This document shows positions 11,186-18,919 of a stretch of 64,000 bases of DNA, one piece after another. Made by a program: the position numbers and the translations under genes. How positions within the stretch are numbered: position 1 is the first letter of the stretch; each line of letters begins with the position of its first letter. The notes under the pieces were generated by a model, which saw only the letters and a program-made list of their open reading frames with translations, ran no database searches and was not told the origin of the DNA. Origin of the DNA: Oscillospiraceae bacterium (GTDB taxonomy: Bacteria; Bacillota; Clostridia; Oscillospirales; Ruminococcaceae); contig JAGAZJ010000025.1 in NCBI GenBank assembly GCA_018110925.1, positions 1-64,000 on the forward strand, written 5' to 3'.

Positions 11186-12817
11186 TCAGTCGAGGGGGTA
11201 TTTTTTCAGATCGGGCATCTCGTCAAGGGTTATCACTCTGTCATGGTTGTATGCCTTCGTGAGCAGTTCATATGTGGTGTATTCGTCGTTTACCACCACG
11301 CCCAGCTTCATGGTGAAAGGGTCGCTCCATGTGCCCCAGAAGAGCCAGCGTGCGTTATCGTTCATCACCTTGTCGGGATCCATTACACAGCCGTTCTCGG
11401 TGAGGGCTATGAGCTTTGTTTCCTTGCCGTAGTTTGCGGTCATGTCGGTAAATCTGCCGCTCTGTGAAGTGTCTACCTGCTTGCCTGCGTATATATCCCA
11501 GCCCACTATATCGGTGGTCTCGTCCCCGGGATACCAAGCCGCATCCTGACCGTTCCACACCCATATGAGATTTGTCAGACCGTGCTCGTTGGTCATCTTG
11601 TCATACATTGTGTTCCAGAGCTTCTTGTAGCTCTCGGGTGAGCAGTTGCCCCACCAGAACCAACCGCCCGATGCTTCGTGCAGAGGTCTCCACAGTACGG
11701 GCACGCCTGCGTCACGAAGTCTTGCAAGCTGTCCGGACATATTGTCTATGTCGTCCATGAGGAGCTTGTAGCCATCCTCATCCTCGCCGTTCATTATTTT
11801 GTCAAGGTCGATGGTGGATGACTCCTTATAGAACGACTTGTACCAGGGGCGGGATTCATCGTTGGGGGCATAGTCTCCGGGGGATGTCCAGTGCCAGCAG
11901 AGCTGAACGATGCCGCCTGCGTTGGTGTACCAGTCATAGGCATACTCCACCGTTCTCGACTCGGAGCCGTGCGCCTGTGAGCAAAGGCTGTATCCCGACA
12001 CATCAAGACCCAGCACGGCAAACGTCTTGCCGGTCTTTGCGGTTATCTTCTCGTATTCGCTTGACTGCCTGCCCTCGTCTGCGTACTGACCTGCAAGGGA
12101 GTATTTGCCGTATATATCGCAGAGGAATTTGTACATACGGCGTGTGTTCTCGTCGGCATTTGGGTTGGACAGGGGCTTTGACACGCTGTATGTTGCGTCG
12201 GTTATCGGGAATTCGGGGCTGGTGAGTTTCAGACAGTCCACATCTATATATCCCCAGCTGGGCACAATGGATATAGTATGGTCGCCCTTTTCAAGATATA
12301 TGTTCCACAGCTTTGTGTCGCCGAACACCTGACCCGTGGTGTTGGTGGTGATAGTGCCTATCTGCTCGTCATCGGCGAGTATGTAGTTCTCACGCTTGTC
12401 ACTGCTGCCGGTGGTGAGAAAGTTCAAGTCATAAAAGCCGCTGTACTCGGTCGTCACGGCTATGTCGAGCCTGTCACCCTCGGTGTTTATGCCTGTGACG
12501 TATGCGCCGCCCGATGCCTCCTCACGTTCAAGAGAGGTGACAGAACCGGACATGGTGCCGCTTTCGGCCTCAAAGACAGCCGAGTATCCGTCGGGTACAT
12601 CCGATTTGGTGAGCGGATACGCCGACAGGTCGAGAGCGGTGTTGTACTGGGTGCGGATATCACCGAACACGGCGTTGATCGCGTTTTCGGGCTGTGCCTG
12701 TGTCTCTGTCGTTTCTGCGGGAGCGACGGGCTCATTTGCGGCAGGTGCGGAGGAGCAGGCGGTGAGGAATACCGCCGCTATTGCGGCAGTCCTTTTCATG
12801 ACGGATCTTGATTTCAT
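11186..12817 (-). CDS. CBM35-GH26 endo-beta-mannanase lipoprotein
   Basis: Predicted mannan-degrading enzyme on the cell surface, 543 residues. Signal peptide with lipobox (FLTAC, Cys 21), Ala/Pro/Thr linker, an N-terminal CBM35-like sugar-binding module (~77-205, beginning VFEAESGTMSG) and a C-terminal GH26 domain (~220-535). The likely acid/base is Glu 381 in WRPLHEASGGWFWWG and the likely nucleophile Glu 474 in LTENG, matching family layout. GH26 members are mostly beta-1,4-mannanases; a few cleave mixed-linkage glucans. The ATG has AAGGA 9 nt upstream. It follows an amidohydrolase gene in the same direction, separated by a hairpin. Confidence 0.92.
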   Translation of the reverse strand: MKSRSVMKRTAAIAAVFLTACSSAPAANEPVAPAETTETQAQPENAINAVFGDIRTQYNTALDLSAYPLTKSDVPDGYSAVFEAESGTMSGSVTSLEREEASGGAYVTGINTEGDRLDIAVTTEYSGFYDLNFLTTGSSDKRENYILADDEQIGTITTNTTGQVFGDTKLWNIYLEKGDHTISIVPSWGYIDVDCLKLTSPEFPITDATYSVSKPLSNPNADENTRRMYKFLCDIYGKYSLAGQYADEGRQSSEYEKITAKTGKTFAVLGLDVSGYSLCSQAHGSESRTVEYAYDWYTNAGGIVQLCWHWTSPGDYAPNDESRPWYKSFYKESSTIDLDKIMNGEDEDGYKLLMDDIDNMSGQLARLRDAGVPVLWRPLHEASGGWFWWGNCSPESYKKLWNTMYDKMTNEHGLTNLIWVWNGQDAAWYPGDETTDIVGWDIYAGKQVDTSQSGRFTDMTANYGKETKLIALTENGCVMDPDKVMNDNARWLFWGTWSDPFTMKLGVVVNDEYTTYELLTKAYNHDRVITLDEMPDLKKYPLD

Positions 12818-12840
12818 TCTTCTTCATCCTTTTGCGGAGC

Positions 12841-12866
12841 GGCTGACCGTTCATCATCGGTCAGCC
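12841..12866. other. Intercistronic hairpin without a T tract
   Basis: Perfect 9-bp inverted repeat (GGCTGACCG / CGGTCAGCC) with an 8-nt loop between the amidohydrolase stop and the mannanase start. No T run follows on the minus strand, so an mRNA-stability or partial-attenuation role is more likely than full termination. Confidence 0.6.
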
Positions 12867-12872
12867 TGCGCT

Positions 12873-14021
12873 TCATCTTAATTTGTCGTATACTGTTTCG
12901 CCGTTCACCATGGTGAGCAGAACATCTGTGTTTATATCGAGAGGGTCGCCACTTAATATGATAAGGTCGGCGTCCTTGCCTGCCTCGACGGAACCGCATC
13001 TGTCTGCAAATCCGCCAAGCTCGGCGGCGGTGAGCGTAAGTGCTCTGATCGCAGTATCATGGGGCAGACCGTGCTTCACGCAGAATGCGGCGCTTGCCGC
13101 CAGAAAATCTATCTGCACCTCGGGGTGGTCTGTGCATATGGCAAGCTTAACGCCTGCCCTGCTGAGCTTTGCGGCGTTTTCAAGGGATGCGTGAGCCATT
13201 TCGGGCTTGCCCCTGTCGCATATGACAGGTCCCACGACCGCCTCTGCACCCTTTTTGGCCAGTATGTCGGCGATAAGGTGTCCCTCGGTGCAGTGTATCA
13301 GCAGCGGAGTAAGGGAGAACTCCTCGCATAGCCTCAGCGCAGTGAGTATGTCGTCCGCCCTGTGGCAGTGTATATGTGCCTTGAGCTTTCCTTCCAGAAG
13401 GGGTATCAGCGCTTCATATTTAAGGTCAAAGTCGGGCAGATCTGAGGGCTCTTCGGCGGAGCGCTTCTGTTCTGCGTACTGCTTTGCCTTGTAAAGTGTC
13501 TCTCTTATCAGGGCGGCGGTAGCCATTCTGGTCTGGGGGGCTTCGTCACGCTCTGCGTAGTATGACTTGGGGTTCTCACCCAGTGCGAACTTTATACCAA
13601 CCGTGTCTATGAGGGCTTCGTCAAGATAGCGGCAGCCGGTCTTGACCGCTATCATACTGCCGCCGATGGCGTTGAGCGAGCCCACACCGGTTATGACCGT
13701 GGTGATGCCTGCTTTTACGGCATCTTTAAAATAGCCGTCAAAGTAGTTTATGCCGTCTATGGCTCTCAGCTGCGGTGTGACGGGGGAACTGCCCTCGTTC
13801 ACGTCTATGCCCTCATCGCCTGCGCCGTCGCCGATAAAGCCCATATGCGTGTGTATGTCGATGAGACCGGGCATGAGTATATTGCCCTTTGCGTCTATGT
13901 CATCGTCCGAAATGTGTGTGGGCGTGCCCCCGAAGATATGGGCTATCTTTCCGTCCTCTATGATCACATTGCCCTTCATGGGCAGTGAATTCACAGGCAT
14001 GATCATGGCATTATAGATCAT
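12873..14021 (-). CDS. Imidazolonepropionase-like amidohydrolase
   Basis: Metal-dependent hydrolase of the amidohydrolase superfamily, about 382 residues. Seen: the N-terminal beta-sandwich strand, the HxH metal motif (LIDIHTHMG), HIHCHRADD, LIHCTEGH and the catalytic Asp in ICTDHPE, then the closing strand ending in GKDADLIIL. This is the pattern of imidazolonepropionase and related enzymes that act on cyclic amides; there are no other histidine-degradation genes here, so the substrate is unknown. The start at 14021 is chosen because it overlaps the upstream stop as TGATG and has GGAG before it; an ATG at 14033 is also in frame. Its neighbours are a small membrane protein and a mannanase. 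Confidence 0.85.
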   Translation of the reverse strand: MIYNAMIMPVNSLPMKGNVIIEDGKIAHIFGGTPTHISDDDIDAKGNILMPGLIDIHTHMGFIGDGAGDEGIDVNEGSSPVTPQLRAIDGINYFDGYFKDAVKAGITTVITGVGSLNAIGGSMIAVKTGCRYLDEALIDTVGIKFALGENPKSYYAERDEAPQTRMATAALIRETLYKAKQYAEQKRSAEEPSDLPDFDLKYEALIPLLEGKLKAHIHCHRADDILTALRLCEEFSLTPLLIHCTEGHLIADILAKKGAEAVVGPVICDRGKPEMAHASLENAAKLSRAGVKLAICTDHPEVQIDFLAASAAFCVKHGLPHDTAIRALTLTAAELGGFADRCGSVEAGKDADLIILSGDPLDINTDVLLTMVNGETVYDKLR

Positions 14022-14209
14022 CAAACTCCGCATTCATCATAATCCTTCCAGCGCTCGTTGTAATTGTAGTTGCTCACCATGCGGTAAGCTATATATGCGC
14101 CCGATGCGAGAAATGCGAAAAGTGCCAGGAATATGGGCAGGCTGGTCTTTATCATCCTTATGGGGTCGTAGTCCACCTCAACTGCGGTTATCTTCTTTTT
14201 TTCCGACAT
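14021..14209 (-). CDS. Small single-pass membrane protein
   Basis: A 62-residue protein with a charged N-terminus, one membrane helix (~24-46, SLPIFLALFAFLASGAYIAY) and a short acidic tail. The ATG has AGGAGG 7 nt upstream, the best ribosome site of this operon. First gene of the unit; its stop overlaps the amidohydrolase start by one base (TGATG), which points to translational coupling. No family recognised. Confidence 0.75.
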   Translation of the reverse strand: MSEKKKITAVEVDYDPIRMIKTSLPIFLALFAFLASGAYIAYRMVSNYNYNERWKDYDECGV

Positions 14210-14255
14210 TGTGTTGCCTCCTTACGTTGGTGTGTGCATTATACTATTATATTGT

Positions 14256-14273
14256 ACAGCAGTTGTCTGCTGT
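14256..14273. promoter_or_regulatory. Palindrome at the start site of the mannanase operon
   Basis: ACAGCAG-TTGT-CTGCTGT, a perfect 7-bp inverted repeat with a 4-nt centre. It covers the predicted transcription start of the minus-strand promoter at 14278-14306, the usual place for a repressor operator. A second TATAAT lies at 14243-14238 without a good -35. Confidence 0.6.
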
Positions 14274-14277
14274 CATG

Positions 14278-14306
14278 ATTATACCATACTATTTTATAAA
14301 ATGCAA
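14278..14306 (-). promoter_or_regulatory. Promoter of the mannanase operon
   Basis: Minus strand TTGCAT (14306-14301), 17-bp spacer, TATAAT (14283-14278). The first gene starts at 14209. Confidence 0.75.
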
Positions 14307-14309
14307 TAT

Positions 14310-14700
14310 GTTTGTGAGGGACGGCGAATATGGTGAAACGGTGAAAACTGCATATAAATGTAACTTTTAAAGGGCAAATAATGATATAGATACAGGTTTA
14401 TGGCAAATTTGTGCAAAGTAATGATAATTTGGTGCTGTATGGGTATATGTTCTATCTAAAATACAATAATTGTGAAACAGGTGTGTATCAATTGTTAGAG
14501 AATATGCATATCAGTGTGGTTTTCGGATTATACTTTCAGTACAAAAAGTTGCGGTTTGACCTCAAAAATAATATTTGTGACGAATGACCAAAATTTTTTG
14601 CCGATTTATGAACGCAGAGAGGGTTTTCAGAACGAAATCAGCGGAGTTTAATAAAAAATACGATTTTAATTAGACTTTATGCACAAAAATCACAAGAGCG
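14310..14700. other. AT-rich intergenic region without a gene
   Basis: Part of the 700-bp gap between two divergent units. No coding frame of useful length with a ribosome site is visible on either strand, and I saw no repeats or convincing RNA structure. The promoters lie at its two ends. Confidence 0.6.
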
Positions 14701-14706
14701 GATTTT

Positions 14707-14735
14707 TTGACAGAACCAAAAAATTACGCTATAAT
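14707..14735 (+). promoter_or_regulatory. Consensus sigma-A promoter of the G5-3D protein gene
   Basis: TTGACA (14707-14712), 17-bp spacer, TATAAT (14730-14735). Predicted 5' UTR is about 170 nt. Within it, the 10-mer CTGCACATGG occurs twice in direct orientation at 14805-14825, one base apart. Confidence 0.85.
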
Positions 14736-14912
14736 TACGAAGTAACTTGAACTTGTAACTGCTTTGTAATTATTTGAAATCAAATTGAAACTTCATACAC
14801 CGTCCTGCACATGGTCTGCACATGGGGCAGGGGCATATGTTCAGGCAGTTTGAGGAATATCTTAAACAATATGTATAGTGTATGATGCAAAACATATCAA
14901 GGAGAAGTCATT

Positions 14913-15986
14913 ATGAAGATCAAGGAACTCGCGTCACGAAAGAACCTCGGTGTGATAGCCGCAGCAGCTGCTGTCCTCACCGTGATCGGTACCGCCGGTA
15001 CTCTGAATACCGCAGGCGGCATGACGAATGAGACCGCTGAGGAAACTGATATCCTCGCAGAAACAACTGATACAGCTGTTGAGGAAACAGTGTCATTCTC
15101 CGGTACATATGCCGGGAAGAATTCGTTCAACGCCGCTGCTGAGGGCAATGAGCCCGCTGAAGTGGAGTATGTTCACCGCACAAGAAAGAAGCCCGTGGCT
15201 TTTGACACGATATACCGTGAAGACCCCACCCTGGATGACGGCGAAGAGATGGTACTCGTAAACGGCATTGAGGGAGAGATGACGATAGACACTCTTGTGA
15301 CCGTTCTCAACGGCAGGGAGAGCAGTGTAAAGACACTCAGCGAGGTCGTAACGAAAGCGCCCGTGAACAAGGTAGTGCTGGTTGGCGTTGCAGGCAAGGG
15401 CAATGCGGAGACCGCCGCACCCGTTTCCGACGGCGAAGGCGCAGAGACAACCAAGTGGAAGCCCCTTCCCCTGTGGCAGACAAAGCCCGACGGCACCGAT
15501 GTCAAGATAATAAAGGCATCCGAGAGAAAGGCTGAGCCCGACAATGTACAGACTGCATACATCCCTCAGACGGAGACAGAGGTGCTCACGGATGTAGCGG
15601 TTGTTTCGGCGGCTCCCTCACAGATATCCCACCTTGAAGTTCCTTCATGGGTGACATTCGATGAGAACGGCATACCCACGAACTATGTGGGCACACATAC
15701 AGGCAAGGCCTGTGCCTATACCGCCAACCCCGGCGCTCTCATGTCAACGGGCAGGGCTGTATATCAGGGCTATGTTGCGGTTGACCCCAGGATCATTCCC
15801 TACGGCTCGGAGCTTTACATAGTGGCTGACGACGGCGATGTTTACGGCTACGCTATCGCAGGCGACACGGGCTATTCCGTAAGAGCGGGCGATATAATCG
15901 TAGACCTGTTCATGAATGAGTACAACGACTGCATACAGTGGGGCAACAAGCGCGTCACCGTATATGTGCTCAGAGAAGGCGAATAA
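14913..15986 (+). CDS. Secreted G5 and 3D domain cell-wall protein
   Basis: 357 residues: an N-terminal membrane/signal segment (~11-32), a Glu/Thr-rich stretch, a G5-like domain (~95-170), a low-complexity linker and a C-terminal 3D domain (~265-355). The 3D domain has CAYTAN, GYVAVDPRIIPYG, AGDTGYSVRAGDIIVDLF and WGNKRVTVYVL; the Asp residues give the domain its name and match YocH/YuiC/RpfB-type proteins, which cleave or remodel peptidoglycan. So a muralytic role outside the cell is likely. AAGGAG lies 8 nt before the ATG. Monocistronic, with a consensus promoter and a terminator. Confidence 0.88.
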   Translation: MKIKELASRKNLGVIAAAAAVLTVIGTAGTLNTAGGMTNETAEETDILAETTDTAVEETVSFSGTYAGKNSFNAAAEGNEPAEVEYVHRTRKKPVAFDTIYREDPTLDDGEEMVLVNGIEGEMTIDTLVTVLNGRESSVKTLSEVVTKAPVNKVVLVGVAGKGNAETAAPVSDGEGAETTKWKPLPLWQTKPDGTDVKIIKASERKAEPDNVQTAYIPQTETEVLTDVAVVSAAPSQISHLEVPSWVTFDENGIPTNYVGTHTGKACAYTANPGALMSTGRAVYQGYVAVDPRIIPYGSELYIVADDGDVYGYAIAGDTGYSVRAGDIIVDLFMNEYNDCIQWGNKRVTVYVLREGE

Positions 15987-16011
15987 CGGATCATGCATTG
16001 ACTGCATTTGG

Positions 16012-16043
16012 CGGGGTGTCCCTTATGGGGGCGCTCCGTTTTT
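16012..16043 (+). terminator. Intrinsic terminator of the G5-3D gene
   Basis: 11-bp GC-rich stem with three G-U pairs (16012-16022 with 16028-16038) followed by TTTTT. Confidence 0.8.
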
Positions 16044-16139
16044 AATTGCTTTGTTTAATATAAACAAAGTTTAAGGTAAAAATTCTGTTATCTGCGGACA
16101 CAAAAGTTTTGCAAAATTGTAGAAAAAAAAGTCGGGATA

Positions 16140-16148
16140 TGTTATAAT
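16140..16148 (+). promoter_or_regulatory. Extended -10 promoter before cheY
   Basis: TGTTATAAT is a full extended -10 element; no good -35 sits 17 bp upstream. The leader to the cheY ATG is about 110 nt and contains a small stem CGGCAT / ATGCCG (around 16213-16228). No flagellar (sigma-D) promoter pattern was seen. Confidence 0.55.
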
Positions 16149-16266
16149 CAGTGTGTATAGGTGTCCTGCGGACAGAGCAGGAAGATCACGATCGTCTCTC
16201 CTTGGGGAGCATCGGCATCAATATGCCGTGCATGGGGCGGCGAACCGTTCTATGAAGGGATTAGTT

Positions 16267-16635
16267 ATGAGTAAGAAGATTCTTGTAGTTGATGATGCGG
16301 CTTTCATGAGAAAGCTCATCAGAGAAACACTTATATCCGGCGGTTATACTGAGATAGTAGAGGCCGACGACGGCTATTCTGCCTGCGATCAGTATTTCAA
16401 GGAGAACCCCGATCTTGTTATTATGGATATTACCATGCCCAATATGAGCGGCATCGAGGCACTGCACGACATCAGGGAGAAGGACGCCTCCGCAAAGGTC
16501 ATCATGTGTTCTGCCATGGGGCAGGAGAGCATGGTGGTCGAGGCTATAAAGATAGGCGCTCTTGATTTCATCGTGAAGCCCTTTAAACCCGAACTGCTCA
16601 TATCGGCAGTGGAAAAGATTTTTGAGGCGGAGTGA
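16267..16635 (+). CDS. cheY: CheY-like single-domain response regulator
   Basis: A 122-residue receiver domain with no output domain. The acidic pair is at VVDD (residues 9-10), the phospho-acceptor is Asp 54 in VIMDITMP, the Thr/Ser switch position is in CSAMG and the conserved Lys in VKPF. In chemotaxis it would carry phosphate from CheA to the motor, but as no flagellar genes or cheA are nearby, other outputs are possible. The ATG at 16267 follows AAGGGA. The cheC start comes one base after its stop. Confidence 0.9.
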   Translation: MSKKILVVDDAAFMRKLIRETLISGGYTEIVEADDGYSACDQYFKENPDLVIMDITMPNMSGIEALHDIREKDASAKVIMCSAMGQESMVVEAIKIGALDFIVKPFKPELLISAVEKIFEAE

Positions 16636-16636
16636 C

Positions 16637-17284
16637 ATGACTCATTCGGACGGTCTTTCTCTTGCGGAGCTCGATGTTCTGGGCGAGATAGGCAATATCG
16701 GTCAGGGCAACGCTGCTACGTCGCTTGCGGCATTCTCTCACAAGCTGGTAACGATAGATGTGCCCTGTGTGCGTATGCTCGATATAAACGAAGCGGTGAG
16801 CTTTCTGGGCGGCCCCGAAAAGGTCGTCACGGGCATACTTGTGCGCCTGAGCGGCGATATAAGCGGCATCATGCTTACCATTATGGACGAGATGTTCGTC
16901 AAGGAGCTTCTGAAGATCGTGTTCTGCAAGGATGCGGTTGATCTTTACTCTCTCGATGAGATGGAGCAGTCCTTCGTTCAGGAGATAGGCAACATACTCT
17001 CAGGCTCGTATCTCAATGCGGTATCAGCCTTGTCGGGGCTTTCCGCCGAGGTGTCGGTGCCTGCGGTCAGCGTGGATATGGTGGGTGCGATACTTGCCGT
17101 GCCTGCGGTGGAGTTTGCGGCGGCAGGGAGCAAGGTGCTGTTCATCGAGGACAGCTTCACGTTCTCGGACGGGTTTGACGAGAAGGAACGTGTGAACGGC
17201 TCACGCATGAGGAGCAATATGATACTTATACCCGAGATGTCATCGCTCAGGACGATATTTGACAGGCTGGGCGTTTCCGTATGA
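16637..17284 (+). CDS. cheC: CheC-type CheY-P phosphatase
   Basis: 215 residues with two copies of the CheC/CheX/FliY phosphatase signature: ELDVLGEIGNIGQGNAA near the N-terminus and EQSFVQEIGNILSGSYLNA in the middle, each with the Glu and Asn that attack the CheY phospho-aspartate. Two intact motifs favour CheC over CheX, which is shorter. CheC also binds CheD. The ATG at 16637 has GGAG just before it and lies one base after the cheY stop. The start is chosen from this spacing; an upstream in-frame codon at 16622 would overlap cheY. Confidence 0.88.
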   Translation: MTHSDGLSLAELDVLGEIGNIGQGNAATSLAAFSHKLVTIDVPCVRMLDINEAVSFLGGPEKVVTGILVRLSGDISGIMLTIMDEMFVKELLKIVFCKDAVDLYSLDEMEQSFVQEIGNILSGSYLNAVSALSGLSAEVSVPAVSVDMVGAILAVPAVEFAAAGSKVLFIEDSFTFSDGFDEKERVNGSRMRSNMILIPEMSSLRTIFDRLGVSV

Positions 17285-17312
17285 CAGTTGTTGATAGGAT
17301 GGTGTTTTCCCG

Positions 17313-17789
17313 ATGCTGACAGTCGGCATTGCGGATGTTCGGGCGGTATATACCAAGGATGAGGATCTGCTGGTGACTTATGCTCTCGGCTCATGTGTGG
17401 GGATTTGTCTGTATGACAGAACGGCAGGCGTTGCGGGGCTGGCTCATATCATGCTTCCGTGGAGCAAGGAGTCCTACAAGGGCGACGACCCGCTGAGATA
17501 TGCAGACACCGGGATAACCGAGCTTATATCCCGTATGTGCGCCATGGGCGCAGAGAGGTCACGGATGGCCGCCAAGACAGCTGGCGGAGCGCAGATGTTC
17601 GGATATGCGTCCGAGGCATTCAACATAGGTGACAGGAATATCAACGCAGTGAACAAGGTCTTGTCGGCATACGGCATACCTGTCGTTGCGTCGAGCGTGG
17701 GCGGCAATCACGCACGCACGCTGTATTTTCACACCGATACCTGTATCGCCGAGGTCAAGACGGCGATGAGAGAAACTATAAATTTGTGA
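17313..17789 (+). CDS. cheD: CheD chemoreceptor glutamine deamidase
   Basis: 158 residues. Deamidates specific Gln residues of chemoreceptors and is regulated by CheC. Visible catalytic features are the Cys in ALGSCVG, the His in LAHIMLP and the Thr region AKTAGGAQMF, all intact. It lies 28 nt after cheC, so cheY-cheC-cheD forms an adaptation module. A candidate receptor is the cytoplasmic MCP at 59796-60722, far away in this window. Confidence 0.92.
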   Translation: MLTVGIADVRAVYTKDEDLLVTYALGSCVGICLYDRTAGVAGLAHIMLPWSKESYKGDDPLRYADTGITELISRMCAMGAERSRMAAKTAGGAQMFGYASEAFNIGDRNINAVNKVLSAYGIPVVASSVGGNHARTLYFHTDTCIAEVKTAMRETINL

Positions 17790-17790
17790 G

Positions 17791-17821
17791 CAGGGCAGGC
17801 TGTGGTCTGCCCTGTAATTTT
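17791..17821 (+). terminator. Weak intrinsic terminator or attenuator after cheD
   Basis: Perfect 8-bp stem CAGGGCAG / CTGCCCTG (17791-17798 with 17807-17814), 8-nt loop, then TAATTTT. It ends only 10 nt before the next ATG, so it may only reduce read-through. Confidence 0.6.
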
Positions 17822-17830
17822 GAGGATAAT

Positions 17831-18727
17831 ATGAAATACACTGACATTCACGATCCGCGCAGGATAGAGCTTTCGCTGACAAAAAAGTACAACAAGACCA
17901 TATGGGGCAGGTTCATAAAGGGCATAAAGGAATATGAACTGATAGAGGAGGGCGACAGGATCGCCGTCTGCATATCCGGCGGCAAGGACTCCATGCTGAT
18001 GGCAAAGTGCATACAGCATTTGCAGAAATACAGCGAGAAGCCCTTTGAAGCCGAATACATCGTTATGGATCCGGGATACAGCCCCAAAAATCTTGAGAAG
18101 ATAAAGGAAAATGCGGAGATACTGGGCATACCGATAAAGATATTCACGTCGCAGATATTCGAGGCTGTATCCGACGTGGAGCAGAGCCCCTGCTATCTGT
18201 GCGCAAGGATGAGGAGAGGGCATCTTTACAGCTATGCGGAGAGCCTCGGTTGCAACAAGATTGCCCTCGGCCACCATTTTGACGATGTGATAGAGACTAT
18301 CGTAATGGGAATGTTCTACGGTGCGCAGATGCAGACCATGATGCCGAAGCTGTGGTCTGCAAACTTCACGGGTATGCAGCTGATAAGACCACTGTATATG
18401 GTCAGGGAGCAGGACATAATCGCATGGGCGCGCTATAACGGGCTGGAATTCATACAGTGCGCCTGTCGGTTCACCGAGATGACGTCAAAGGCGGAGCATG
18501 AGTCCATGTCAAAGCGCAGGGAGATAAAGTCTCTGCTTGCGGAGCTGAGGAAGAAGAGCCCCTGCATAGATATGAACATATTCCGAAGTGTCGAGAATGT
18601 CAATCTGGAGACGATAATATCATATCACAGGGGCACAGAGAGCCGCCATTTTCTGGACGATTACCATGACAGACCGCTTAAAAAGGAACAGGAAAAGAAC
18701 GTCGAACAGACACGGGCGGACATATGA
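17831..18727 (+). CDS. TtcA-family PP-loop ATPase (tRNA thiolation)
   Basis: 298 residues. An N-type ATP pyrophosphatase with the PP-loop CISGGKDS and the paired cysteines CYLC, followed by the RMRRG and GHHFDD segments seen in TtcA. TtcA enzymes use an iron-sulfur cluster to make 2-thiocytidine at tRNA position 32; other members of this family have other substrates, so the exact reaction is inferred. ATG 17831 has GAGGAT before it; a GTG at 17786 overlapping cheD is a poorer start. Confidence 0.82.
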   Translation: MKYTDIHDPRRIELSLTKKYNKTIWGRFIKGIKEYELIEEGDRIAVCISGGKDSMLMAKCIQHLQKYSEKPFEAEYIVMDPGYSPKNLEKIKENAEILGIPIKIFTSQIFEAVSDVEQSPCYLCARMRRGHLYSYAESLGCNKIALGHHFDDVIETIVMGMFYGAQMQTMMPKLWSANFTGMQLIRPLYMVREQDIIAWARYNGLEFIQCACRFTEMTSKAEHESMSKRREIKSLLAELRKKSPCIDMNIFRSVENVNLETIISYHRGTESRHFLDDYHDRPLKKEQEKNVEQTRADI

Positions 18728-18783
18728 CAGTGTACGGAACGATATGTTAAAAAACAGGGCACATCAAATTAATGCACATTCTA

Positions 18784-18812
18784 TTGCATTTTTTTCTGAT
18801 ATATGATATAAT
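18784..18812 (+). promoter_or_regulatory. Promoter of the two-component system
   Basis: TTGCAT (18784-18789), 17-bp spacer, TATAAT (18807-18812). Confidence 0.7.
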
Positions 18813-18919
18813 GGTGAAAGGTGGGTCATGGGCTTTTGCCGCATATCTGCCGATAAAAAGGAAAGAGAGGGAGTATCATAAACCTGGGCACGGAAAGATT
18901 CAATATCCGCAGTCAGATA

